From Nemertoderma westbladi (Eukaryota; Xenacoelomorpha; Nemertodermatida; Nemertodermatidae): a DNA stretch of 64,000 bases. Below the pieces are notes generated by a model. The model was not told the DNA's origin and did no database searches. It saw nothing but the letters and a program-made list of their open reading frames with translations. The stretch spans positions 100,229-164,228 of the forward strand of contig JAUCBJ010007242.1 in assembly GCA_032718475.1 (NCBI GenBank), read 5' to 3'. The position numbers and the translations under genes are program-made. This document shows, one piece after another, positions 34,831 to 44,067 of this stretch. How positions within the stretch are numbered: position 1 is the first letter of the stretch; each line of letters opens with the position of its first letter.

Positions 34831-37800
34831 ATGGCAAAGTACGCAGTACCAGATTCATTGAATGTTAATTCTGAGGATATGGCATTAGAGTTTGCCGAAT
34901 GGCGAGAATCTTTCGAGTACTGGGCAGATGCAACAGAACTACGGTCCACAACTAATCCGGTAGCAAAACAAGTTGGAGCCTTAATGACTTCTATTGGTAA
35001 ATCTGCTCAACGAATTGCAAAACAAAACTTTATATACGATGAAAGAAGGCCACGTACTCTCGACAATATTCTGGCGGACTTCCAACGCCATTTTGCTCCA
35101 CAACGAAACCTACTCATTTGTAGGTACAAGTTTGGTATACGCCGCCAACAGTGTGGTGAAAGTATATCTGATTATTTTACTGGACTTAAAGAGATTGCCG
35201 GCCTTTGTGATCTGGCCAATGAAACACCTGAAACACGCCTACGAGATGCATTTATTTGCGGTATTAATAACGACAGGCTACAGCAACAATTGTTACAGCA
35301 ACCTGCGGATTCTACAGTTCAACATATCAGGGATGTTGCTGCAACTTTCGAGACTGCTACATCTGGCACTAAAACCCTGGGATCCACAAACAAGCCGGAA
35401 ATCGATTCTTCTGATGTACTCGCAGTACAAAATAGTAATAGACATTGGTATGGTGCAAGAATGCGTGAGCCCACAACCCAACGCCAATTCCAACGTAATT
35501 TTTCTTCTCCTGCTACAGGCGTACCACGTGAATTTGGCGTATGTCGTTTCTGCTGTGAATCACATCGGAAGGGTTCTTGTAAAGCATATGGTCGTTTTTG
35601 TTCAGCTTGTGGGGAACTTCACCATGTCCCTCGGTCAATGCTCTGTAAAGGTGGTCGACCACGGGGACCTTCCCGTTTTCCCAGCCAACAACGCCGCTCA
35701 ATTAGTAGCGTACGGCATATTGGTGATATTCAAGGAACAGCCGATAACATTGTTGATGAATGTTACAATACTATAGATGGTGGTAGTGACAAGTATACTG
35801 ATGCTTTTCAAAATGACAACCTAGCTGTCGATTTTGCTGATGAATATTACACAGGTAATGTTAATATAATTAATAATTTCGATGTATTTGATATACACTC
35901 GTGCGTTTTGAATTCTGAAAATTCCATAGACTGGCATGTTAACTTGAATGTGGCTGGTCCAAATACATCTTGCGATATTGTTTTTTTGATTGACACAGGG
36001 ACCCAGCATACAATTTTACCTAGTAAATTTATTGGGAAGCACCTAATAAAACCAACATATAAAAAGCAACTACGTGGATATATGTCTGAAGTGCCCTTAC
36101 CACTGTTAGGGATGGCTGACTTAAAGCTTAGTTTTAACAATACAGAAGCTGTAATACCAGTATTTATTGTCAACAATGCGCCTACACCCCTACTTGGTCG
36201 CACAGCTATTGAAGCTCTAGGTTTGGTTCATAAAAACTTTTTACGTCCCCATGGCCAGGTATTTCCAGAAGTGGTAGTTTCACATATTAAGAAATTAACA
36301 CCAATTCCCTTCACCAAACCCAAACCTCTTGCAGTCATGGTAACACCAGAATTGCATATTTCCTTAAAACCGGGTTATACACCGGTACAACAGCCTCCAC
36401 GCCGTGTACCGTTTGGAATCATTCCTGAGTTGAAAGATGAGATTAAAGAGATGATAGCTGTAGGAATTATTGAGGAGGTTGGCCCAAATGAACCCCCCAG
36501 CGAGTGGGTTAGCCCTGTTGTCATTGGTCGAAGGAAAAATGGTCGTATGCGCATTTGTCTCGATTTAAGAGAACTCAATAAGGCAGTTATTCGGAAACGA
36601 GTTCTAATGCCGACTCCAGAGGAACTATTTACACAGATTGAAGGAAGTAAGGTGTTCTCGAAATTAGACGCCAGGTCTGGTTTCCACCAAGTTAAGCTGG
36701 ATAGTTCTTCTAGTAAATTGACAACCTTTGTTCTCCCTTTTGGTATATACCGCTACCTACGTCTACCCTTTGGAGTTTCCTCAGCTCCAGAAGAATACCA
36801 TAATATTATGGTATCACACCTACGTGATATCAAACGAGCTATTGTTCTTGAGGATGATATTCTTGTTCATGGTCGCACTGAGAAAGAACATGATGAAATT
36901 TTAGATAAGGTATTACGGCGATGTAAAGAGGTAAATATAGAATTACAGCCTCCAAAATGCGAATTTAAGAAATATGAAATCACATATTTGGGTCATCTCC
37001 TTTCTGGTAATGGTATTCTACCAGACCCAACTAAGGTAGCAGCAATAAAGGACCTACCCACTCCAACAAACATTGCTGAAGTACGCCGATTTCTAGGGAT
37101 GGCTACCTATTTAGCGAAATTTCTTCCTAATTTTAGCAATTATACAGCCCCAATACGTGACTTACTCCGATCACATAATATCTTCCAGTGGTCAATGGCT
37201 TGTGAAGAATCATTTCAGAAACTGAAAGTTTTGCTCACTATGGCACCAGTATTAAAGTATTATAATGTATCACATGAAACTTACATACAGTGCGATGCAT
37301 CACCATTTGGACTTGGTGCCACATTACTACAACGGGAGACCCCCACAGCACTACTCCGCCCAGTTGCCTTTGCAAGCCGCACACTTTCACAAACAGAACA
37401 GCGATATGCCCAAATTGAGAAAGAAACCCTTGCCATTGTATTTGGTGTGAGTAAATTTCGCCAATATTTAACTGGCCTGAAATTTACAGTATTATCTGAC
37501 CATAAACCATTGAAATCAATATTCTCAAAGAGCCTTGACCAATGTCCAGCCAGAATAGTTCGATTTCTCATTGCGCTACAACCCTTTAGCTTTACAGTCG
37601 AATTCATCCCTGGAAAGAACAATATCATCGCTGATACTTTATCTCGGGCACCATTATGTAATGAAAGCCTCCCGACTTCTCCCAACCTTTCCTCTGGAAA
37701 TTCTGAAGACATATTTGTTAATGTTATTTTAGATTCACGTCTCATATCCATTGATGAGATTGCTACAGAGAGTTTATGTTGTCCAGAAGTTGCTCATCTT

Positions 37801-39171
37801 ATAAAATTGATCCAGAGTGGAAATTGGTCAATTGTCCCCGATTCATGCAAACCATATCAATCTCAAAGATCGGAAATGTCAATCATCTATACAGACCTAG
37901 ATCAACCAGTTGTATGTCGCAATTCACAAATAGTAATTCCCATATCATTTAGACCCAATGTTCTAAAGCTGGCACATGAAGGCCATCCAGGATATACTAA
38001 AATGTTACAACTTTTACATGGGACTGTTTGGTGGCCAGGTATGACCAAAGCTGCGTACCATTTTGTCCGAAACTGCCATGCATGTAAACTAGCCAGTGAC
38101 CCACCACCTCCACAACCTATGCATCAATCGCCAATATTTGGAATCTGGGATCGACTAGCCATTGATTGTGCCACAATCAATAGCAATAAGTGTCTTACAC
38201 TAATCGATTATGGGTCTCGATATGTGGATGCAATTCCTTTAAATACTTCAAACTCATCTAGCATTATAGCTGAATTGAGTCTCATTTTTGCACATTTTGG
38301 ACTCCCAAAGTCTATTGTCTCAGACAATGAGCCTATTTTTCGTTCAGATGTCTTCATTAACTTCCTCAAGAAACTTGGAATTTCTTTAATACGAGTTTCT
38401 GCATGTTATGCACAGTCAAATGGAATGATTGAGAGGCCGCATCGCGTAATTAAGAAGATGATGAGGGCTTCTTCAACTGGTAATAGTCAACCCTTCAAAC
38501 TGCAACTAGCAACAGTTCTCCTAACTCTGCGTTCCACACGCCACAGAACTACGGGTGAAATACCTTCAGAAGTCCTTTATTCATACCTTGGAAACCATTT
38601 ACAAGCTCGCCTTCCACGTATTCCAGCACCTATATCCCAACCTGATGAAAAATACCTCTATAACAGGGCCAAAATCGAGTCCAATTATAATAAATGCCAT
38701 AAAGTTGCTCCTCTAGACCCACTCCACCTTGGAGATCGAGTTATGATCAAGAATACTACACGGCCGGGCTATTCGTATCTTGGGCATCAGGTCAGTGATA
38801 TCCGGGGTGATAAAGTCATTCTGCAACCACCTACTGGAAATAGACTGATATCTCGTAATCGACGTGCTCTAAATGTTGTTAATCCAGAACATCAAGATAA
38901 TTTCCTCAATGATGATAGTGATACTGGCCCACTTAGTTTGCCAACCCAACCACTAGATAATGATGTTGGCCTTCATAGTTCACTGACTCAAACACCTAAC
39001 AAAACATCTGTGCAAACGGAGTATGTTCTAGATCACCCACACCCTGTTACACAACCTGGATCTCAAACACATGAGCCTGCTCCAATTGTTCAAATCCCAT
39101 TACCTGAACCACCCAATTCTAGGCGATATCCAGTGAGAGACCGCAAGCCACCCCAGTATTATGGTGTATAA
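34831..39171 (+). CDS. Gypsy gag-pol polyprotein, 1446 aa
   Basis: The first ATG in the frame is 34831; the frame extends 30 bp upstream without one. In order there are a gag with CCHC-like cysteines (about residues 238-272, CRFCCESH and CSACGELHH), and an aspartic protease with LIDTGTQHT (about 388). The reverse transcriptase follows with FSKLDARSGFHQVKLD (about 609) and the catalytic box VLEDDILVHG (about 672). RNase H has QCDASPFG (about 820). The integrase has an H-H-C-C finger (HEGHPGYTK then CHACK, about 1049-1090) and a D, D, E set (LAIDC, SDNEPIF, NGMIERP). It ends PPQYYGV, like the integrase tail at 60919. There is no stop or frameshift. The oddity is LEDD where Ty3-type enzymes have YxDD. 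It acts in reverse transcription and integration of the element. Confidence 0.93.
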   Translation: MAKYAVPDSLNVNSEDMALEFAEWRESFEYWADATELRSTTNPVAKQVGALMTSIGKSAQRIAKQNFIYDERRPRTLDNILADFQRHFAPQRNLLICRYKFGIRRQQCGESISDYFTGLKEIAGLCDLANETPETRLRDAFICGINNDRLQQQLLQQPADSTVQHIRDVAATFETATSGTKTLGSTNKPEIDSSDVLAVQNSNRHWYGARMREPTTQRQFQRNFSSPATGVPREFGVCRFCCESHRKGSCKAYGRFCSACGELHHVPRSMLCKGGRPRGPSRFPSQQRRSISSVRHIGDIQGTADNIVDECYNTIDGGSDKYTDAFQNDNLAVDFADEYYTGNVNIINNFDVFDIHSCVLNSENSIDWHVNLNVAGPNTSCDIVFLIDTGTQHTILPSKFIGKHLIKPTYKKQLRGYMSEVPLPLLGMADLKLSFNNTEAVIPVFIVNNAPTPLLGRTAIEALGLVHKNFLRPHGQVFPEVVVSHIKKLTPIPFTKPKPLAVMVTPELHISLKPGYTPVQQPPRRVPFGIIPELKDEIKEMIAVGIIEEVGPNEPPSEWVSPVVIGRRKNGRMRICLDLRELNKAVIRKRVLMPTPEELFTQIEGSKVFSKLDARSGFHQVKLDSSSSKLTTFVLPFGIYRYLRLPFGVSSAPEEYHNIMVSHLRDIKRAIVLEDDILVHGRTEKEHDEILDKVLRRCKEVNIELQPPKCEFKKYEITYLGHLLSGNGILPDPTKVAAIKDLPTPTNIAEVRRFLGMATYLAKFLPNFSNYTAPIRDLLRSHNIFQWSMACEESFQKLKVLLTMAPVLKYYNVSHETYIQCDASPFGLGATLLQRETPTALLRPVAFASRTLSQTEQRYAQIEKETLAIVFGVSKFRQYLTGLKFTVLSDHKPLKSIFSKSLDQCPARIVRFLIALQPFSFTVEFIPGKNNIIADTLSRAPLCNESLPTSPNLSSGNSEDIFVNVILDSRLISIDEIATESLCCPEVAHLIKLIQSGNWSIVPDSCKPYQSQRSEMSIIYTDLDQPVVCRNSQIVIPISFRPNVLKLAHEGHPGYTKMLQLLHGTVWWPGMTKAAYHFVRNCHACKLASDPPPPQPMHQSPIFGIWDRLAIDCATINSNKCLTLIDYGSRYVDAIPLNTSNSSSIIAELSLIFAHFGLPKSIVSDNEPIFRSDVFINFLKKLGISLIRVSACYAQSNGMIERPHRVIKKMMRASSTGNSQPFKLQLATVLLTLRSTRHRTTGEIPSEVLYSYLGNHLQARLPRIPAPISQPDEKYLYNRAKIESNYNKCHKVAPLDPLHLGDRVMIKNTTRPGYSYLGHQVSDIRGDKVILQPPTGNRLISRNRRALNVVNPEHQDNFLNDDSDTGPLSLPTQPLDNDVGLHSSLTQTPNKTSVQTEYVLDHPHPVTQPGSQTHEPAPIVQIPLPEPPNSRRYPVRDRKPPQYYGV

Positions 39172-39294
39172 ACTATTGAATGTAATTGTGACCTATTATA
39201 ATTTAGGATTATTATATTAAAACAAACTCATATATTGACTTAGACAGGAAAGAATGGTGGAGGGCTTATTATTATTTTATTTGGATTTTATTGT

Positions 39295-39304
39295 AGAGAA
39301 GTAG
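39295..39304 (+). promoter_or_regulatory. Polypurine tract of gypsy element
   Basis: AGAGAAGTAG directly precedes the 3' LTR, the position where plus-strand priming occurs. Confidence 0.6.
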
Positions 39305-39391
39305 TGTGGTATACTACACCTAGGGGACTGGCCTAGGTGTAGGAGACCGGTACAGATATACAGATTATATAGGATATATGCTGATACTACA
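39305..39391 (+). repeat. 3' LTR of gypsy element (87 bp)
   Basis: Identical to 30242-30328; followed by the target duplication AAAAC. Confidence 0.9.
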
Positions 39392-39760
39392 AAAACTCAT
39401 TCGGGACCCTTTTGCTTAAGGAGTCAAATTTGTAGAATAAATTCCCGAAGTTTGCGACGTTTGCGAAATTCGCGACGTTTGCGAAATTCGCGAAGAATCC
39501 GTCAGTGTCTGTGCCCTAATGGGTTCGTGCCAAAACAATCAAATCTTACACACTTAACACACACGAACTAATTTAATGTGTGTATTAGTATGCCTGAATA
39601 ATTAAATAGAAATTGAATTAATGGACGCTATTTCATCATGAAATCTACGGAATTAATACACAACACACGTCACTACTGAATTTAAAAATCTATATACTGT
39701 AGATTGCAATTCATATTTGGCTACCTTTTAATGTGACTAATTGAATTATTCACCCCTATA

Positions 39761-40667
39761 CACCACGTCCCAGAATATAGTGTCATAATTCAGTGACACG
39801 CCCCCCCCCCCCCCCTAATTTTTTTACAAATCGTAATGAGATTGCATGAAATTAGAAACAGAGATAGTTTCACCTCCCGACCACTGACTGGGTGAGCCAG
39901 AATTTTTATTTTTGCTTTCAATCTTTGGCTATACATGCGTTTAAAAAAGTGTCTCCAGCGATATTACACCAGTTACACCGCATTTATTCTTCAATCTTAT
40001 AGTGATTTGTTGGTACTGATAGAAAGCTGACCGCGCAAGGATTCCAAATATGTAACACAATTTGAATTGCGTTGAAAAATAGCGGAGATATGGGCGTTCA
40101 AATTTTGCATGGTTTTGCACCGGCGGAGGTTATTTTATTCTATTTAATAAATACTGTACATCATAATCTGGAATATTTTGTTCATCCAAATACGTAGCTG
40201 GGCAACAATGCATTACATCTTTAATCATACTATTATGTAGCTATTCATACATTTAAAAAATGTTCCAGAATATGGTATATTTATTAAATAGAATAAAATA
40301 GCCTCGCGCCGGTGCAAAACCATGCAACATTTGAACGCTCATATCTCAGCTATTTTTCAACGAAATTCAAATTGTGTTACATATTTGGAATCCTTGCATG
40401 ACCAGCTTTCAATTGGTACCAACAAACAGCTATAAGGTAGAAGAATAACTGCGGTGTAACTGGTGTAATATCGCTGGAGACACTTTTTTAAACGCATGTA
40501 GCTAAAGATTGAAAGCAAAAATAAAAATTCTGGCTCACCCAGTCAGTGGTCGGGAGGTGAAACTATCTCTGTTTCAAATTTCATGCAATCTCGTTACGAT
40601 TTGTAGAAAAATTAGGGGGGGGGGGTGGGTGTCACTGAATTACGACACTATATTCTGGGACATGGTG
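39761..40667. mobile_element. MITE with inverted arms of about 390 bp, TA-flanked
   Basis: The left arm (39761-40150) and right arm (40275-40667) are reverse complements over nearly their whole length. They start CACCACGTCCCAGAATATAG and include a poly-C/poly-G run at matching positions. TA lies outside both ends (39759-39760, 40668-40669). The loop is about 120 bp. It is non-coding and would form a very long hairpin. Confidence 0.85.
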
Positions 40668-40680
40668 TAAGTAGTAGGGT

Positions 40681-40973
40681 CTTGGTCCTCTCGGCGACAC
40701 TTGGACCCCACTGACACCCATTGGGTGTCATATGACACCCAATTATCACCCTATGGGTGTCATTGGCGCCAGACTGTCTGGGTGACACCTCCCAATTAGG
40801 CTAATTAGACCCTATTTGAAAGGTGTCATCAATTAATTACTACAATTAAACCCTAACAGGTGTCATATGACTCCTAATTAGGGTTTAATTGATTATCCTA
40901 ATTAATCAGACTGATTAGCGCCCTGACACACAATGGGCATCAGTGTTGTCCAAGTGTCGCCGAGAGGAGCAAG
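40681..40973. mobile_element. MITE, 293 bp, TIRs of about 50 bp, 5-bp duplication AGGGT
   Basis: The ends are CTTGGTCCTCTCGGCGACAC and the complement GTGTCGCCGAGAGGAGCAAG, with the inverted match continuing to about 50 bp. AGGGT flanks both ends exactly (40676-40680, 40974-40978). The interior is full of GGGTGTCA/TGACACCC and ATTAG/CTAAT words, so it is palindromic throughout. The superfamily is not assigned. Confidence 0.85.
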
Positions 40974-41139
40974 AGGGTGTCATAAGTGACACCGCAGCTC
41001 TTTTATTCTTTAATACTTATTTATTTATATTTAATTTTAATTAATTAACTATATTTTATTTACCTTTATTTATTCATATTTAATTTTAAATTAATTATTC
41101 ATTTGTACTTTATTTTAACTTTATTTTAATTTTGTACTT

Positions 41140-41330
41140 TACTTTGTTTTGGCAAGTATGTAAATATGCCTTGCCTGTTTTGGCAAGTTTGTAAATATGC
41201 CTTGCTTGTTTTGGCAAGTATATAAATATAACTTGCCTGTTTTGACAAGTATATAAATACACCTTGCCTGTTTTGGCAAGTACAGTATATAAATATGCAT
41301 TGCCTGTTCTGGTAAGTATTTGAATTTGAT
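41140..41330 (+). repeat. Tandem repeat of about 31 bp (TTGCCTGTTTTGGCAAGTAT)
   Basis: Six direct units with TTGCCTG, TTTTGGCAAG and TATAAATA parts; TTGCC/GGCAA makes each unit partly self-complementary. A minus-strand frame through it encodes only the repeat. Confidence 0.8.
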
Positions 41331-41689
41331 AGAGTATAATATTATAAATATGATGGAAACTTCCTGTAAGTTTCACGTGTAAGACAAATGTTGAATAAAT
41401 TATAAAACAAAATATTATTTTATGGCTTTTTCCCTGGAGCAAAGAGTAGTGACGCAGGAGGAGCAAACGAAATGTAATATGTCCTCTACTTAAAGTAATT
41501 GAATTGCCGTACTACTGTACTGTAACGAGAATTTCAAAGAGATTTTTGAGTCAAATTTTAATAATATCTCGAAACAGGAAATGTCTACAGTATAAGGTAG
41601 GCCTACATCCTAAATTTGCATAGAGGATGAAACAAGCAGGAAACGAACTGTATCAACAAATCAGGTTGATAATATAACAAGTATTTTCA

Positions 41690-41945
41690 AGTCATGTCAA
41701 GTTTGTCAAGTCAAGTTTGTCAAGTCAAGTGATGTCAAGCCAGTATGTCAAGTCGTATGGCGCCAAGTCAAACTACTATCAAGGCACGTGATGTCAATCA
41801 AGGCATTAATTGTGAAGTGATGTCAAGTCGAATGATGTCATGTCAAGTGTTGTCAAGTTAAGTGACATAAAACCAAGTGATATAAAGTCAAATAATTTCA
41901 ATTGATATAAAGTGTTGTAAAGTCAAGTGATGTCATATATCATGA
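41690..41945 (+). repeat. Degenerate short repeat (GTCAAGTGATGTCAAGTCAA)
   Basis: About 20 imperfect copies of GTCAAGT with GATGTCAAG phasing. It is low-complexity and non-coding. Confidence 0.75.
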
Positions 41946-42099
41946 TAAATGGCCATGATGTCTATCACGGTTTTCTAATTATTGAAATGGCTTCCGTCAA
42001 TTCGTTTCACCCACTGTGGCATCGTACCCATCTTGTGAAATTCCACCATAAGAGGCAGGCAAAGAATCGCAAGTTTTCTTTGTTTTAGCTTTTCCAAGG

Positions 42100-42356
42100 C
42101 TCGTCATTGTTAAAATTGATTTCTAATATTAAGGTGACCATTATCTGATACTCATGATTCTGTATATAAAACAAGATTTTTCTCAATTTCTCAATTTTGA
42201 CATTTTCCACTGTCAATTTTTTTATTTTTGTCCAAAATCTTAACACAGTGAACCCGGCGTAGCATTCTTGTGAATGTACCATTTAGAGATTTGGTGTCCT
42301 GAGCAGTTAGAGCCAAGCATGGACTCTCACAGACGAGTACTGGAACTTCTGCTGCT
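42100..42356 (-). pseudogene. RTE-like LINE reverse transcriptase, downstream half
   Basis: The minus strand reads GTFTRMLRRVHCVKI near 42265-42300, matching the LDGxYTRMLR-type segment after the RT thumb in RTE-like LINEs. It contains stops. It is the continuation of the fragment at 57735-57930, with a DNA transposon inserted between them at a TGCT site. Confidence 0.6.
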
Positions 42357-42708
42357 GGGCATTATTGAAAAGGTGTAACATTTTTCACTTCAAAAAAATG
42401 TTTCAATTTTCCGATTTTTTTTGTGCTATTGTGTAAAGCATATATTAAATCACATATTTTGTTGCGTTTAAACTAACGTTATTGGATCCTTCAATAAATT
42501 TGAAAAACTTTAAAAATGTGTCGTGCAACATGCCGCAAAAAAAATTTTAAGAAGTGCAAATTAACTTCCATTAAAATGCTTAATAATCGTCCTTTTTGTG
42601 TGCGGTTTTTTTGAAACCCCATGTTTTGAGTGGTAAGGAATCGATCTGCACTATCCATTCCTTGTGTATCCCGTTTGAAATAGGAGTTCTAGCACCCCCT
42701 GTTCGATT

Positions 42709-42733
42709 CTGTGCGTTACTTTCCGTGCGTTAC
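42709..42733 (+). repeat. Subterminal motif cluster, left end (CCGTGCGTTAC)
   Basis: One variant (CTGTGCGTTAC at 42709) and one exact copy (42723) about 14 bp apart, the same spacing as the pair at 57323/57337. The sequence between the cluster and the BEL insertion site (42734-42833) is plain AT-rich DNA. Confidence 0.7.
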
Positions 42734-42833
42734 TTTTTTTGTACAAAAGTTTATTTTTTTGATTCTTCCAATTGGATTAGTGACTTCAAACTTTTAAAAG
42801 TTCGGGTTTTGAGCATTTTGATCCCTCCCTATT

Positions 42834-44067
42834 TGTAAAAGCTTTTGTGGGATAACTGATACGTTTGCCTTTGCTGGCCAGTTCTCCCCCAGGCGCTGGA
42901 ATACTCTAAAAAGGTTTTCTAACTGTATATATATTCCCCTCGCCCGCAAGGTACCTTTACAGGTGTTTTAACGGACATAAAAATCATTCTGCTATATACG
43001 TGTTTTGGCGGACATGGTAAGGCAAAAACTTGTAATGCACCAACTACCTTTCACAGCTTAGCCGTGATGATTCATATTACGACATCTAGCAGCTGGTTGC
43101 TGACATGGAAACAGCCATTGGACGCGTGGTTCTTTGTTTGGCTTGGGCCAATCAGGGCGGTTTTTCCTGTCGACGTGTAGCTTTTTAGTCGATCATAAGG
43201 AGAGTGTTCTGTCTTACTGTTTTTTCTTGATACTTTGTTGTTATTGCTGTCTAAGCCAGAAACACCGGCATTTTGGGAAGAACTCTAGTAAACTGCTTGA
43301 ATTATCGAAAGTATAAACTGTTACCTCAATAAATCACTAATTAACATGCTCACTTAATTTAATTGCATTAATCATATTGTTTGTACTGTTATTTTACCGT
43401 CAGTTATTAATTGTACCTATTTGTTGATGGAAATATTGCTATTTGGATAATACGGATAAATCACCCAATTCCCAATTTTCTTGATAACACTACAGGTTAG
43501 AGAGACCGGCTATACATAACAATTGCGATTTATATTAATGTGGTGTGTATTGAATCCAATGTTATTTAGCAGACCCTACGTGAGTCAATTACTGCTCTCT
43601 TTATGTGTGATCAAATGTACTGACTGTCGGCAGAATAGTGTGTATGATCGTGATTGGTAACAAAGTATTTCCTAAAGAATACGCTTTATACTTTAATCAT
43701 AAGCAGTATCGTTGCGTTTTAGTATAAGTCTTAGTTCTGTTTAAATAGATAAAGCGCCACGTCCTAAAGGAACTGTTAATATTTCCCGAAAGCCAATAAT
43801 ATCTGTCAGAGATTAATTATTAACGATCTATCGAATAATACATTAGGTATACACTGCAACCTTACACTGTAATAATACAATTCAAGCATCCGAATTCAGT
43901 CTCCCGGGTGTAGATCCATCGGGTGAATGATCGCGCATGGGCTGACTTCGGCTAATGTTTTGCGTATTAGCATAAATTATTGTCGTATGCTAAAGTGGTT
44001 TTAATTAACTAGAAGACATATAAATTTTGGCAGGTTAAACTGCTAAAGGTCTTCAAAAGCGCGAACA
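42834..44067 (+). repeat. 5' LTR of BEL element (1234 bp)
   Basis: Matches 54034-55266. It contains a TATATATA box near 42927, and AATAAA near 43329 soon after GTATAAACTG, plausible promoter and polyadenylation signals. A 60-codon frame inside it is present in both LTRs and has no motif. Confidence 0.92.

Larger units (their letters stand above)
30242..39391 (+). mobile_element. Ty3/gypsy LTR retrotransposon, 87-bp LTRs, complete coding region
   Basis: Two identical 87-bp direct repeats starting TGTGGTATAC and ending GATACTACA bound the element, flanked by the 5-bp duplication AAAAC (30237-30241, 39392-39396). A TGGCGCAG primer-binding site follows the 5' LTR and a purine tract precedes the 3' LTR. 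One long gag-pol frame encodes every expected domain. Of the 9150 bp, 4.1 kb (30719-34814) is a later DNA-element insertion in the leader, so the native element is about 5.05 kb. Identical LTRs imply recent insertion, but 87 bp gives little dating power. Confidence 0.92.
29780..39516. mobile_element. TA-flanked MITE (about 582 bp) split by a gypsy element
   Basis: The left end GGGCACAGAAACTGACGG follows TA at 29778-29779. The right end CCGTCAGTGTCTGTGCCC precedes TA at 39517-39518. The inverted arms run about 110-120 bp and include GCGAATTT, GCAAACGTCGC and CTCCTTAAGCAA. Removing the 9150-bp gypsy element and one AAAAC duplication restores a 582-bp element. It has the Tc1/mariner-like TA target, no coding capacity, and is the outermost layer of this nest. 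Confidence 0.75.

Noticed and set aside
34994-35776. 260-codon frame overlapping gypsy gag in another frame
   Set aside because: A shadow of the real gag-pol frame; composition unlike any gag accessory protein.
43134-43316. 60-codon frame with a hydrophobic segment in the BEL LTRs (also 54334-54516)
   Set aside because: It is duplicated because it lies in both LTRs; no conservation beyond LTR identity can be judged and nothing suggests a protein.
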